From JALYUM01 sp036688685 (GTDB taxonomy: Bacteria > Pseudomonadota > Gammaproteobacteria > Burkholderiales > Burkholderiaceae_D): a stretch of 64,000 bases of DNA. The notes beneath the pieces are model-generated. The model did no database searches. It had not been told where the DNA came from and saw only the letters and a list, made by a program, of their open reading frames with translations. Of the stretch, positions 43,941 through 53,302 are shown in pieces. A program made the translations under genes and the position numbers. The stretch lies in contig NZ_JAQQPS010000016.1 of the NCBI RefSeq assembly GCF_036688685.1, forward strand, positions 1 to 64,000. Reading direction: 5' to 3'. Positions within the stretch are counted from its first letter, which is position 1. Each line of letters starts with the position of its first letter.

Positions 43941-46028
43941 TTACTCAACAAATAGCGCCAGGTCGCGTCCGCTGACCGCTGCGAGCCCTCCGTAGTCAGC
44001 CGCATAGATGCGTAAAATATAATTCCCAGGTGCAAGAGAAGCAACTTTCCAGCTGCCGGCCGTGGCCACGCCATTCTTCAGAGTGTTGTTGATGACATAG
44101 GCGAAATGGGTGGCGCGGCTGCCGTACGCGGGGATGCCGCTGTTGGCAGCGTACAACAATTTGACGGCTTCGCGCTCGCGTGGCAAGCGGTCATAGACTT
44201 GCGTGATCAAGGGCTGGTCAAACCCGGGCAAGGGCGTGCCGTCTTCGTGCAGCAATTGGTAGCCCAGCTTGTAAATGCCCAGGCGGCGGCGCGCCAGGTT
44301 GCCGTCCATCTGGTCCCAGGCATCGGCCACGATGGACAGGTCACCTTCGCCGCGCGGCACCAGCAGGCGGCCTTTCTCCTTTTTCACCAGGCGCCGGCCG
44401 CTGGCATTGTCGTACAGGGCAATGCTGTTAATCTGCGGCGGCACGGTGTCGACCAGGCCCACAAACGGCAAGGTCATCGGGTTCGTGCTCGGGCCGCCCG
44501 GGTAGTAATCGAGGTGCACGTGCGACATCGCGTTGACGGTGCCGAGCGCCTCGCCGGCGTCGAAGCGGGTGCCGCGCGGTACCCGCACGCGCTCGGGCTT
44601 GCCCTTGGCGCCGCGCAGCACGATGAAGCGCGGATCGAGCGCGCGGCCGTCCGGCTCACGCCCCACGCGCATGTGCACGTACGATAGCGCGCCGATGGTC
44701 AAGCCTTCGGTAAGCGAGCCAAAACCCCAGTTGGCGTAGGGGTCGGTGACCTTGGCCGTGGTCACGGCCAGCACGTGTTCACCAATGTCGGCGCGCACAT
44801 CCAGCCCGCCATGAAAATGGTCGCGCGCTTCGCCGTCGTAGCTGCCGCGCACTTCGCCCATCAAGCCCACCACTTCATGGCTGCCGAACTGGGGCGCGAT
44901 CGGCCATGGCATCAAGCCCTTGACGGGCGGCTGGACTGCGGCGGCAAGCTGCGGCGGTGGCGGCGCCCCATTTTTGGGCGCAAACAGGCGCTGGACGCGC
45001 AGCGCCTGGGCGTCGGCCACCAGCAGGGTGCCGTCCGGCTCGACGGCGATGCCGCGCGGACCGAACAGGCGCAATGCACGGTCGTCGCTGATGGCGTCGA
45101 TATTGTCGAGCGCACGGTAGGTGCCGTCTTTGGCAAACTGCAGGATGCGGCCACCGCTGCTGGCGCTCACGTACAACACGCCATCATGGGTCACGGTAAT
45201 GCCGACCGGCCGTTTTAATAGCGGCCGGCGCTCGCCCTCGGCTGGCGCAGCCAGGGTCGAGACCAGGCCTGTCGGCGCAATGGCACGCACCGCGTCGTTG
45301 CCGGTGTCGGCGATGTACAGCGTGCCATCTTTCGCCACCGCGACGCCGCTGGGGGTGTCGAAGGCGGCGGTGCTGGCGGCGCCGTCGGCGTCGCCCGGGG
45401 CGCCATTGCCCGCCACCGTGGTCACCGTGCCATCGGGCGCGATACGGCGGATGCGGTCGTTATAGGTATCGGCAACGAACACATTGCCGGCCTTGTCGAG
45501 CGCCAGGCCAACCGGTCCGTTGAACTGGGCAGCGCTGCCGGTGCCGTCCAGGTAACCGGCGTGGCCGCTGCCGGCCAGCGTGCTCACCACGCCAGCGGGC
45601 GTGATTTTGCGGATCGTGTGGTTGCCCGTGTCGGCCACGTACAGGTTGCCGCGCCGGTCGAACGCCAGCGCCGACGGCGTGTCGAACCCGGTGGCGAAGG
45701 TGGAAACAATGCCCTCGGGCGTGACGCGGCGAATGCGGTCGCCGTCGGCCACCAGCACGTTGCCGAGCAGGTCGATGGCGACCCCGAACGGATCGCTGAA
45801 CTGGCTGGCCGCCGCGGCGCCGTCGATGGTGCCGGCCACGCCGCTGCCGGCCAGCGGCGCCAGGCGCGCCTGCCAGTCGATTTTGGTGGGTGCGTCGGCC
45901 TGGCGCAGCACGGCCACGTGGCCAGGTCTGGCGACGCGCGCCGTCGTGCCGATCCAACCCGAAAAATACAGCAGGGTACCTATCCCCGCGATGCCCACCG
46001 AGGCAGCTGCCAATAATGTTCGTTTCAC
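43941..46028 (-). CDS. NHL-repeat beta-propeller fused to an M23-like peptidase domain
   Basis: Envelope protein of 695 residues with an N-terminal anchor (about 4-25). Residues about 55-350 hold some six NHL repeats, for example PSALAFDRRGNLYVADTGNH and PVGLALDKAGNVFVADTYND. A proline-rich linker (about 355-370) leads to an M23-type domain: HFHGGLD gives H406 and D410, and SHVHLDYY gives H503 and H505, so the zinc ligands look complete. A beta-sandwich-like tail follows. The domain pairing suggests a wall-binding or wall-cleaving protein. It is the gene upstream of ahcY on the same strand but ends before the riboswitch. Confidence 0.83.
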   Translation of the reverse strand: MKRTLLAAASVGIAGIGTLLYFSGWIGTTARVARPGHVAVLRQADAPTKIDWQARLAPLAGSGVAGTIDGAAAASQFSDPFGVAIDLLGNVLVADGDRIRRVTPEGIVSTFATGFDTPSALAFDRRGNLYVADTGNHTIRKITPAGVVSTLAGSGHAGYLDGTGSAAQFNGPVGLALDKAGNVFVADTYNDRIRRIAPDGTVTTVAGNGAPGDADGAASTAAFDTPSGVAVAKDGTLYIADTGNDAVRAIAPTGLVSTLAAPAEGERRPLLKRPVGITVTHDGVLYVSASSGGRILQFAKDGTYRALDNIDAISDDRALRLFGPRGIAVEPDGTLLVADAQALRVQRLFAPKNGAPPPPQLAAAVQPPVKGLMPWPIAPQFGSHEVVGLMGEVRGSYDGEARDHFHGGLDVRADIGEHVLAVTTAKVTDPYANWGFGSLTEGLTIGALSYVHMRVGREPDGRALDPRFIVLRGAKGKPERVRVPRGTRFDAGEALGTVNAMSHVHLDYYPGGPSTNPMTLPFVGLVDTVPPQINSIALYDNASGRRLVKKEKGRLLVPRGEGDLSIVADAWDQMDGNLARRRLGIYKLGYQLLHEDGTPLPGFDQPLITQVYDRLPREREAVKLLYAANSGIPAYGSRATHFAYVINNTLKNGVATAGSWKVASLAPGNYILRIYAADYGGLAAVSGRDLALFVE

Positions 46029-46096
46029 CTGAAGCGCCTGCCTGAGTTACCCAAGCCGTCAGCTTAGCAAAACGTTGCCCGATCTGCAGTTCAGCG

Positions 46097-47107
46097 TCAC
46101 ATGCGCTCGAACTGTTTTACGCGCCAGTCGGTCAGGATGGCGGTCAAGGTGTCGGCTGGCAGCGCCGGGTAGCGCAGCGCGGCGAAGCGCACCCAGCTAT
46201 CGCGGTAGGCCAGCCACAGGCGCTGGGCAGCGCGCACGTCGCGCTTGGTGACGGTGCTTCCCGCCAGCTGGTCCGGCTGCGCCGGGTCTGTCGCCGGTGC
46301 GCTCATCAGCCTTTTGTAGGCGCGATTGAGTTCGGCATCGACCACGGTGAGCGGCTGCGGCGCCGCCTTGAACGTCCCTTTTTCGAAAGCGTACAAGTGT
46401 TCGCGCAGCCATTCCTTTTCGCGCGCCTCGGCCTGCACGACCAGCATGCCGCGCGCCGTCCCTGACACGTCGGTTTCGTCACCGCGGGCTTTGGCAAAGG
46501 CGTTGGTGGCCGCAACGAGCTGGTCGAATGCGGCCACCTGCGCCTTTGGCAGCTGGGTCCGCAAGCGGGCAATATAGGCGTTGCGGATTTTATCAGCCTG
46601 GCCATCGCCGATACTGGCGCAGATGCCCATCATGTATCCGCTGGTGATATCGTCGCACTGATCGTACGACGTGCCGGGCGGGCTGGTTTGCAATGCCTGC
46701 AAATGTTCGATCCGGCCCTGCACTTCCATGTACGCGCCGCCGGCGCGGCAGGCGTACAGGGTCGCCACATCGAGATTGCGCACGACACCCAGTCCATTCG
46801 CGTACAACATTGCCAATACGCCGTTGTCGCTGGCCGCGACGGCGCACGCCCGCACGCCGCTCCACTCGGCCGCGCTGGTGGCCGCTTGCCCTCGCTTGGT
46901 ATAGTAGTCGAACGCCTTGCAGGACGCCGGCGCGGCTGTTGCTGCAGTCGGCTGGGCGTTTTTCACGCGCAGGCATTCTTGGTACCACGGCGTCTTCGGA
47001 TCGACGGCGCTGCCGAAGCCTTCGGTATTCGGATACGGCGTGGCCGCGTGCGCCGTGCCGGCCAGTCCCACTACCAAAGCAAGTACTGCCTGATTCAACG
47101 TTGCCAT
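46097..47107 (-). CDS. Exported protein with C-terminal LprI-like (DUF1311) domain
   Basis: Periplasmic protein of 336 residues with a signal peptide ending GTAHA. The N-terminal 200 residues, with several cysteines (YQECL, ASCKAF, VRACAVAA, LYACRAGG), are not assigned. The C-terminal 90 residues match DUF1311/LprI: VVDAELNRAYKRLM, then VRAAQRLWLAYRDSWVRFAA. Some LprI relatives inhibit lysozyme, which might protect peptidoglycan; this is inference for the present protein. It lies 68 bp upstream of the NHL-M23 gene on the same strand. Confidence 0.75.
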   Translation of the reverse strand: MATLNQAVLALVVGLAGTAHAATPYPNTEGFGSAVDPKTPWYQECLRVKNAQPTAATAAPASCKAFDYYTKRGQAATSAAEWSGVRACAVAASDNGVLAMLYANGLGVVRNLDVATLYACRAGGAYMEVQGRIEHLQALQTSPPGTSYDQCDDITSGYMMGICASIGDGQADKIRNAYIARLRTQLPKAQVAAFDQLVAATNAFAKARGDETDVSGTARGMLVVQAEAREKEWLREHLYAFEKGTFKAAPQPLTVVDAELNRAYKRLMSAPATDPAQPDQLAGSTVTKRDVRAAQRLWLAYRDSWVRFAALRYPALPADTLTAILTDWRVKQFERM

Positions 47108-47255
47108 CTAGCCTCCTGTGCAAGAGCCCGATTGTAGACCGCTGGCGAAGCTTGAATGGTTCCCGAGGAGAAACTAAAAATGCGCAAACAACGCATCGCC
47201 TTGCCAGCCGCCAGCCGTGGCTGACGCGCCACGGGTACCGTTTCGTGAAGGCCAA

Positions 47256-47293
47256 ATAAAAAACCGGCGCCGCCACAAGGGCGCGCGCCGGTT
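47256..47293 (-). terminator. Rho-independent terminator of metK
   Basis: Minus-strand stem AACCGGCGC / GCGCCGGTT (47285-47293 with 47262-47270) with a 14-base GC-rich loop that can extend the stem, then a T-run (complement of 47257-47263). It lies 22 bp after the metK stop. Confidence 0.86.
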
Positions 47294-47314
47294 CTTCCTG
47301 ACTGCGGACCGGGA

Positions 47315-48481
47315 TTACTTCAGGCCGGCTGCCTCGCGCAGGATCGCGGCCTTGTCGGTGCGTTCCCACGTGAATTCCGGCTCTTCGCGGCCGAAGTGGC
47401 CGTAGGCGGCGGTTTTCTGGTAAATCGGGCGCAACAGGTCGAGCATTTGCACGATGCCTTTCGGACGCAAGTCGAAATGCGCCATCACCAGCTCGGCGAT
47501 TTTCTCGTCCGGAATCACGCCGGTACCTTCGGTGTAGACGGTAATGTTGATCGGACGCGCCACGCCGATGGCGTAGCTGACCTGCACCTGGCACTGGCGC
47601 GCGAGACCCGCAGCCACCACGTTTTTGGCGACGTAACGGGCGGCATACGCTGCCGAACGGTCGACCTTGGTAGGATCCTTGCCCGAAAACGCGCCGCCGC
47701 CGTGCGGTGCTGCGCCGCCGTAGGTGTCGACAATGATTTTACGGCCGGTCAGGCCGCAATCGCCCTGTGGGCCGCCGATGACGAAACGGCCGGTCGGGTT
47801 GACCAGGTATTTCGTGTTGGTCAGCCATTCGCGCGGCAGGACTTGTTTGATGATTTCCTCGATCACCGCTTCTTCGATCTGCGAGTGGCTCACTTCCGGT
47901 GCGTGCTGGGTCGAGAGCACGACGGTGTCGACCGAGACCGGGCGGCCATCGACGTAGCGCAGCGTGACTTGCGATTTGGCATCCGGGCGCAGCCATGGCA
48001 AGCGGCCATCCTTGCGCAGTTGCGACTGGCGCTCGACCAGGCGGTGCGCGTAGTGAATCGCAGCCGGCATGAGTTCCGCCGTTTCGTCGCAGGCATAACC
48101 GAACATCAAGCCCTGGTCGCCCGCGCCCTGATCGAGGTCGATGCCGGCGCCTTCGTTAACGCCCTGGGCGATGTCAGGCGACTGCTTGTCATAGCAGACC
48201 ATGACCGCACAACCTTTGTAGTCGATACCGAAGTCGGTATTGTCGTAGCCAATGCGGCGGATGGTTTCGCGCGCGACCTGGATGTAGTCGACATTGGCGA
48301 AGGTGGTGATTTCACCAGCCAGAACCACGAGACCGGTATTGCACAAGGTCTCGGCTGCAACGCGCGCACGCGGGTCCTGCTCGAGGATGGCATCGAGGAT
48401 CGCGTCGGAAATCTGGTCCGCGACTTTGTCGGGGTGGCCTTCCGAGACGGATTCGGAAGTAAAGAGGTAATCGTTCGACAT
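47315..48481 (-). CDS. metK: S-adenosylmethionine synthetase
   Basis: Makes SAM from methionine and ATP. The 388 residues start FTSESVSEGHPDKVADQISD and contain the metal/ATP motifs GAGDQGLMFGYA, GRFVIGGPQGDCGLTGRKII and GGGAFSGKDPTKVDRSAAYA, all intact. With ahcY and metF, it completes the methyl cycle genes of this window, although each sits in a separate unit. The ribosome site is GGAGCTCC-like and close to the ATG. It is divergent from the lipid A acyltransferase genes. Confidence 0.97.
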   Translation of the reverse strand: MSNDYLFTSESVSEGHPDKVADQISDAILDAILEQDPRARVAAETLCNTGLVVLAGEITTFANVDYIQVARETIRRIGYDNTDFGIDYKGCAVMVCYDKQSPDIAQGVNEGAGIDLDQGAGDQGLMFGYACDETAELMPAAIHYAHRLVERQSQLRKDGRLPWLRPDAKSQVTLRYVDGRPVSVDTVVLSTQHAPEVSHSQIEEAVIEEIIKQVLPREWLTNTKYLVNPTGRFVIGGPQGDCGLTGRKIIVDTYGGAAPHGGGAFSGKDPTKVDRSAAYAARYVAKNVVAAGLARQCQVQVSYAIGVARPINITVYTEGTGVIPDEKIAELVMAHFDLRPKGIVQMLDLLRPIYQKTAAYGHFGREEPEFTWERTDKAAILREAAGLK

Positions 48482-48673
48482 CTGGAGCTCCTGTTACTGA
48501 TCTAGAAAGGGTTTCTGTCGCAGTAGCACATGCTCCGCGACGCTTTAGCGACATTTATATTCCGCTTCGCAAGTTGTCTATTAACTCGGCGGATCCTGCA
48601 TTCAGTGGTATTTTACGCTCCTTACGAAATTTTGCGCAGGCAACACGCTTGTTCACGAACTCAGGTTGGTTTT

Positions 48674-49528
48674 ATGTTAGTTCTTCTCTTCCGTTTTTTA
48701 TCAATCTTTCCCCTGCGTCAATTGCACTCCCTGGGTGCCGGACTGGGCTGGCTGGTGTATGCCGTCTCTCCCTCGCACCGCAAGCGGCTGCGCGACAATC
48801 TGGAGAACGCCGGCTATGGCGAGCACCTCCACGCGGCCATTGCCGAAGCCGGTAAAGCGATCGTCGAACTGGCCTTTGTCTGGTGCGCCAAACCGGCGCG
48901 GGTGGCCCGCCACGCCACGGTGGAAAACTGGGAACACGTGCAAGCTGCGCTCGACGCCGGCCGTGGCATTGTATTTTTAACGCCACACTTGGGCTGCTTC
49001 GAGATGACGGCCCAGCAAATCGCACTGCACACGCCCCTGACCGTCATGTACCGCCCGCCGCGCCAGGCTGCGCTCAAACCGCTGGTGGAAGGCGCGCGCG
49101 CGCGCCACAACCTGCACCTGGCACCGGCCAACATGTCCGGCGTGCGCATCCTGGCCAAGACACTGCGCCGCGGCGAACCGATCGGCGTGCTGCCGGACCA
49201 GGTGCCGCAGGAAGGCGAAGGCGTCTGGGCGCCGTTCTTCGGCCGCTCCGCCTATTCGATGACCTTGCCGGCCAAGCTGGCGACCATGGCCAAGGCGGAA
49301 GTGATCCTGGTCTACGCCGAGCGCTTGCCGAACGGCCGCGGCTTCGTCGTCCGCTTCGTGCCATTCGAAGGCACGCTGGCGGGCGACGCTGCGGCCCAGG
49401 CCACTGCCATCAACCGCGCCATGGAACAATTGATCGCCCGTTGCCCGGCGCAGTATTTCTGGAGCTACAACCGCTATAAGAAACCGCACGGCGTCGCGGC
49501 CCCCGAAGCGCAACAGGCGGGCGCATGA
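48674..49528 (+). CDS. Lipid A late acyltransferase (LpxL/HtrB family), first copy
   Basis: Inner-membrane acyltransferase of 284 residues that should transfer a secondary acyl chain to Kdo-lipid A. The N-terminal hydrophobic segment is LVLLFRFLSIFPLRQLHSLG. The Hx4(D/E) catalytic motif is TPHLGCFEM (about residues 102-110). GVLPDQVPQEGEGVWAPFFG and the final FWSYNRYKKP are family features. ATG 48674 is chosen because homology starts there; upstream in-frame codons are not protein-like. It overlaps the second copy by four bases. Which chain each copy adds is not readable. Confidence 0.9.
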   Translation: MLVLLFRFLSIFPLRQLHSLGAGLGWLVYAVSPSHRKRLRDNLENAGYGEHLHAAIAEAGKAIVELAFVWCAKPARVARHATVENWEHVQAALDAGRGIVFLTPHLGCFEMTAQQIALHTPLTVMYRPPRQAALKPLVEGARARHNLHLAPANMSGVRILAKTLRRGEPIGVLPDQVPQEGEGVWAPFFGRSAYSMTLPAKLATMAKAEVILVYAERLPNGRGFVVRFVPFEGTLAGDAAAQATAINRAMEQLIARCPAQYFWSYNRYKKPHGVAAPEAQQAGA

Positions 49529-50394
49529 GGGTCCTGCTGTTCTTCCTGTGGCTGGCGCACTTCCTGCCGTTGCCAATTCTGGGACGCATCGGCAATGCCA
49601 TCGGCAGCCTGATGTATTACGCGATCCCGAAGCGGCGCAAGATTGCGCTGATCAACCTGCGCCTGTGCATGCCAGAACTGTCGGAACAAGAACGGGTGGC
49701 GCTGGCGCGGCGTCACTTCCAGGCTTATTCGCGCAGCATCGTCGAACGCTGCCTGATCTGGTGGCTGCCGATTCCGCGCATGTACGACCTGATCCATATC
49801 GACGGCGAGGTGCCGGAAGCGCTGATGAAAAGTGGCCCGACCATCCTGTTTTGCCCGCACTTCGTTTGCCTCGACGTGGGTGGCGTGGCGGCGCGCGTGA
49901 TGCCGCTGTCGAGCATGTATGCGCAACAAAAGAATAAAGCCTTCGACGCCATGATGCGCTACGGCCGCGAACGCTACGGCCCGGTGCGCCTGTTCACGCG
50001 CGAGCAAGGCATCAAGCCGATCCTGCGCGCGCTGCGCGAAGGCCTCCCCTATTTCATGTTGCCGGACATGGATTTCGGCGCAAAAGATGCGGCCTTTGTC
50101 CCCTTCTTTGGCGTCGAAGCCGCGACGCTGACGGCGATGGGACGCATTGCCGCCACGACCGGCGCCAGGGTGATTCCGGTGGTCGCCACTTTCTTGCCGG
50201 ACTACAAAGGATATAAGGTAAAGTTCTATCCACCACTGGAAGATTTCCCCGGCACCGACATGGTGGCGGCCGCGCGCCGCATGAATGCATTCATCGAGGA
50301 CCGCGTGCGCGAAACGCCGGCCGAATATTTGTGGACCCATAAACGCTTCAAGACGCGACCGCCGGGTGAACCATCCCTGTACGATGGCTTATAA
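49525..50394 (+). CDS. Lipid A late acyltransferase (LpxL/LpxM family), second copy
   Basis: Paralogue of the preceding gene, 289 residues. The N-terminal membrane segment is VLLFFLWLAHFLPLPILG. The Hx4D motif is FCPHFVCLDVGG (about residues 111-122). The substrate region has YFMLPDMDFGAKDAAFVPFF, and the end reads WTHKRFKTRPPGE. The ATG overlaps the upstream stop, and dapF follows three bases after its stop, so the three are likely one operon. The tandem lpxL-lpxL-dapF order is conserved in Burkholderiales as far as I recall. Confidence 0.9.
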   Translation: MRVLLFFLWLAHFLPLPILGRIGNAIGSLMYYAIPKRRKIALINLRLCMPELSEQERVALARRHFQAYSRSIVERCLIWWLPIPRMYDLIHIDGEVPEALMKSGPTILFCPHFVCLDVGGVAARVMPLSSMYAQQKNKAFDAMMRYGRERYGPVRLFTREQGIKPILRALREGLPYFMLPDMDFGAKDAAFVPFFGVEAATLTAMGRIAATTGARVIPVVATFLPDYKGYKVKFYPPLEDFPGTDMVAAARRMNAFIEDRVRETPAEYLWTHKRFKTRPPGEPSLYDGL

Positions 50395-50397
50395 ATT

Positions 50398-51249
50398 ATG
50401 AACCTTAAATTCACCAAGATGCACGGCGCCGGCAACGATTTCATCGTCATCGATGCCACCCGAACCCCCGCCGATTTCACGCCCCAACAGTGGGCGCAGC
50501 TGGCCGACCGCCGCTTCGGCATTGGCGCAGACCAGATCCTGGTGGTGGAGCAGCCGACGGTTGCCGGCGCCGATTTCCGCTACCGCATCTATAACAATGA
50601 CGGCGGCGAAGTCGAGCAATGCGGCAATGGTGCGCGCGCCTTTGCCCGCTTCGTGCGCGACCAGGGCCTCTCGACGGCTGACACCATTCGGGTGCAAACC
50701 ATGGCGGGCATCATCGCGCCGCGCCTGGAAAGCGATGGCAGTATCACCGTGGACATGGGCGCACCGGTGCTCGATCCGGTCGCCGTGCCGTTCGACGCGG
50801 CCGGACTGGATGGCGTGGCGCAGGGTGTGGACAGGTTGTGGCCATTACAGATCGGCCCTGATGTTGTCCTGTTTTCCGTCGTGTCGATGGGCAATCCGCA
50901 TGCGGTGCAAGTTGTCGACGATGTCGACACTGCGCCGGTGGAAGCGACGGGTGCGCTGATCGAAACGCATGTGCGTTTCCCGCGCCGGGTTAATGCGGGC
51001 TTCATGCAGATTGTGGATCGCCAGCAAATCAAGCTGCGGGTATTTGAACGCGGCGCTGGTGAGACGCTCGCCTGCGGCACTGGCGCGTGCGCGGCAGTGG
51101 TGGCCGGCATCCGCCGCGGCTTGCTCGACTCGCCGGTAAAAGTCGCCGCGCGCGGTGGCAATTTGTCGATTGCGTGGGCCGGCCCCGGGCATCCGGTCTA
51201 TCTGAGCGGTCCCGCCGTCACGGTGTTCAAAGGTGAAATCACGCTTTAG
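50398..51249 (+). CDS. dapF: Diaminopimelate epimerase
   Basis: Cofactor-independent conversion of LL- to meso-diaminopimelate for lysine and peptidoglycan. The catalytic cysteine pair is C75 (EQCGNGARAFARF) and C226 (ETLACGTGACAAVV). The N-terminus KFTKMHGAGNDFIVID is canonical and the 283-residue length normal. It is coupled to the lipid A acyltransferases upstream. In many Proteobacteria dapF is followed by the DUF484 and xerC genes; here these lie 4.7 kb away beyond a Sel1 gene and two porins. Confidence 0.96.
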   Translation: MNLKFTKMHGAGNDFIVIDATRTPADFTPQQWAQLADRRFGIGADQILVVEQPTVAGADFRYRIYNNDGGEVEQCGNGARAFARFVRDQGLSTADTIRVQTMAGIIAPRLESDGSITVDMGAPVLDPVAVPFDAAGLDGVAQGVDRLWPLQIGPDVVLFSVVSMGNPHAVQVVDDVDTAPVEATGALIETHVRFPRRVNAGFMQIVDRQQIKLRVFERGAGETLACGTGACAAVVAGIRRGLLDSPVKVAARGGNLSIAWAGPGHPVYLSGPAVTVFKGEITL

Positions 51250-51324
51250 ACGACGGCAGGCGATGCACCGATTGTTCGTCGCTCGCCCCGCTGAAAAAGC
51301 AGGTGAGTACGGTTGTTGGATGCC

Positions 51325-52878
51325 TTACGCCGCCATGTCGAGTTCGGCCGCAGCTTCCGGAATGGAGGTGCGCAGGCGATACAGGCGCTGGCGATAATTT
51401 CCTTCGGGGCCAGTCGGGCCGGTATCGATATTGCCAAACACGCTGAGAATCTGGTCGAAGCGCTGACGCTGCACCGGGTTGATTTGCACCAGGCGGCGCT
51501 TGCTGCGGCCGTAGCTGGCGCGGATATCGACCACCAGGCAGTGGCCACGGTCGGCCGCCTTGATATCCAACAGTAACGCTTCGGCACGCGTCAGCTGGAA
51601 CAGGGCGGCCAGTGCCAGACGCGCCGCCAGCAAGGGTTGCACGGTCGACAGATCGCGCCGCGCCGCCAGCGCACCGGTTTCAGTGAATAGCGGACCGTCG
51701 CAGCGCGGGGCGATCTTGTCGAGCATGGCCGTGGCCTGGTCGCACCCTTGGGCGGCGGCTTTTTGCAGCCAGAACACGGCCAATACGTCGTTGCCCGCAT
51801 GGTCGCGCCGTGCGCGCCAGGCCAGGTTGCCGCATTCAAACTGCGCTTCGCGATAACCCATGACGGCGGCGCGCTCCAGGAAACCCTGGGCATCGGCGAT
51901 ATTGCGCTGCGAAAATTCCGGCTTCATATAGATACGCGACAGGGCGAACCAGGCTTGCGCCAGGCCCTGCTCGCCCGCCTGCTCCAGCCAGCGGATGGCT
52001 TTTTTGAAGTTGGCGGCGCCGGCCAGCGCGTCGTCGCGGCGGCCGTCGACACCCATGCGCGCCCACCACAAACCGAGCGCCAGTTGGGCATGTGCGTCCT
52101 GCTCGGTAGCAGCCAGTTCCCACAGGCGGTGTACTTCGTCGGGGCCGGTGCTGCCGGCAGCGTCGACGGCGACACCCTCGGACAGCAGGCGCGCGCAGCG
52201 CGACACCATGGTCACCTCGGCCGGGGCCAGACGCGGCGCGGCCCGGCCCAGCTTGTGCGCCGCTTCCAGCAACGCGCGCGCCGCCGGCAGGCTGCGCGCC
52301 AGATACAGGGGCCATTCCTGTGCAGCCCACGCCTCTTCGAACAGCGCAAAACGAGCCTCGGCCACGCCACTCTCGGCGGCGCGCTGCAGCCAGGGACTGG
52401 CTGCGCTGGCGGCGGGCGCCACGGCAGTACCGGCGCCGGGCGCCACGGCGGCATGGGCCTGGCGCTGCGCCAGCATCCACTGGGCCTCGGGAAATCCGGC
52501 TTGCGCGGCAGTCTCGAGCGCGCGCACCACATCGCTGGCGTCGGCGCCGCTGGGCGCGGCCGGGCAGCGCGGCCCCAACGCGAGCTGGGCATAGACCAGG
52601 CCCGCGCGCGCTACGCCGGCGCGCCAGGCCCGTTCGTACCACTGCAATACCGGACCGGGACTCTGGCGCGCCAGTTCCAGCGGTACATGGTTACCGATGA
52701 GTTCCCACGCCGATGCGCAATCCTGGCGCGCCGCGCGATCGAGCCAATGCAGCGCAGTGGGCAAACTGCGCGGCAATCCGGAACTGCCGAACAAATAGCG
52801 TTCGCCCAATGTCAGCTGCGCCGCTGCATTGCCGGAACGTGCACCGCGGATGATCGCCAGCTCTTCTCGGTTAGCCAT
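51325..52878 (-). CDS. Sel1-like repeat protein
   Basis: Alpha-helical repeat protein of 517 residues without an obvious signal peptide. Several Sel1/TPR-like units are visible: AAAQLTLGERYLFGSSGLPR with ALHWLDRAARQDCASAWELI, HAQLALGLWWARMG with AIRWLEQAGEQGLAQAWFAL, and DAQGFLERAAVMGYREAQFE. The C-terminal 110 residues (LLLDIKAADRGHCLVVDIRA onwards) are a different, unassigned domain. Sel1 proteins usually scaffold protein complexes; the partner here is unknown. It is opposite in strand to dapF and interrupts the usual dapF-DUF484-xerC order. Confidence 0.8.
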   Translation of the reverse strand: MANREELAIIRGARSGNAAAQLTLGERYLFGSSGLPRSLPTALHWLDRAARQDCASAWELIGNHVPLELARQSPGPVLQWYERAWRAGVARAGLVYAQLALGPRCPAAPSGADASDVVRALETAAQAGFPEAQWMLAQRQAHAAVAPGAGTAVAPAASAASPWLQRAAESGVAEARFALFEEAWAAQEWPLYLARSLPAARALLEAAHKLGRAAPRLAPAEVTMVSRCARLLSEGVAVDAAGSTGPDEVHRLWELAATEQDAHAQLALGLWWARMGVDGRRDDALAGAANFKKAIRWLEQAGEQGLAQAWFALSRIYMKPEFSQRNIADAQGFLERAAVMGYREAQFECGNLAWRARRDHAGNDVLAVFWLQKAAAQGCDQATAMLDKIAPRCDGPLFTETGALAARRDLSTVQPLLAARLALAALFQLTRAEALLLDIKAADRGHCLVVDIRASYGRSKRRLVQINPVQRQRFDQILSVFGNIDTGPTGPEGNYRQRLYRLRTSIPEAAAELDMAA

Positions 52879-53302
52879 GATGGATTGTCAAAGTGAGTAG
52901 GAATGATACAACGGGGCAGCTACAGTTGCCAAGAAACAACACTAACGCTGCGTTGCGATGCTTTACGCACCGATGTGGGGCCAGTCTAAGCCAGCGCGCC
53001 GCGCAGGCCGGACGGAACGTGCCATCCTTTGATGCGGCGCAAGGTTGGTAACTGATACTCTGTGGCAACATCATCCATGTCTTGGTTTCGTTTTGGCACA
53101 CTTTTGGTGCAGTGTTCGACCTTTAGTCACCAAAATACAACAGCCGAAAGCGAATTATTGGCTTTCGACTAAGAGCACCGTTCATAATTGACCAATCCGG
53201 TAATCTTGACGCAACAAGCATTTAAGGTTCACCTAACAGAGCATTCAGCAACGACTCGATGCCTCCCTGGGAATACTGATTCAATTTAAGGACATCACTA
53301 CA
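52879..53302 (+). promoter_or_regulatory. 424-bp upstream region of the porin gene with inverted repeats
   Basis: No gene is seen in this stretch. It holds TTTTGGTG (53102-53109) facing CACCAAAA (53128-53135), 18 bp apart, and CGAAAGC (53145-53151) facing GCTTTCG (53161-53167). These could be regulator sites or leader structure for the porin. No clean sigma-70 promoter was found. A TGGCAC-TGGTGC stretch near 53094 was considered for sigma-54 but has the wrong spacing. Confidence 0.4.

Noticed and set aside
47180..47222. Short open frame MRKQRIALPAASRG after a GAGGAGA site
   Set aside because: It has only 14 codons with no homology I recognise, lies between convergent/terminated units, and may be chance.
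53094..53112. Possible sigma-54 promoter (TGGCAC...TGGTGC) before the porin
   Set aside because: The GG-to-GC distance is two bases too long for the -24/-12 consensus.
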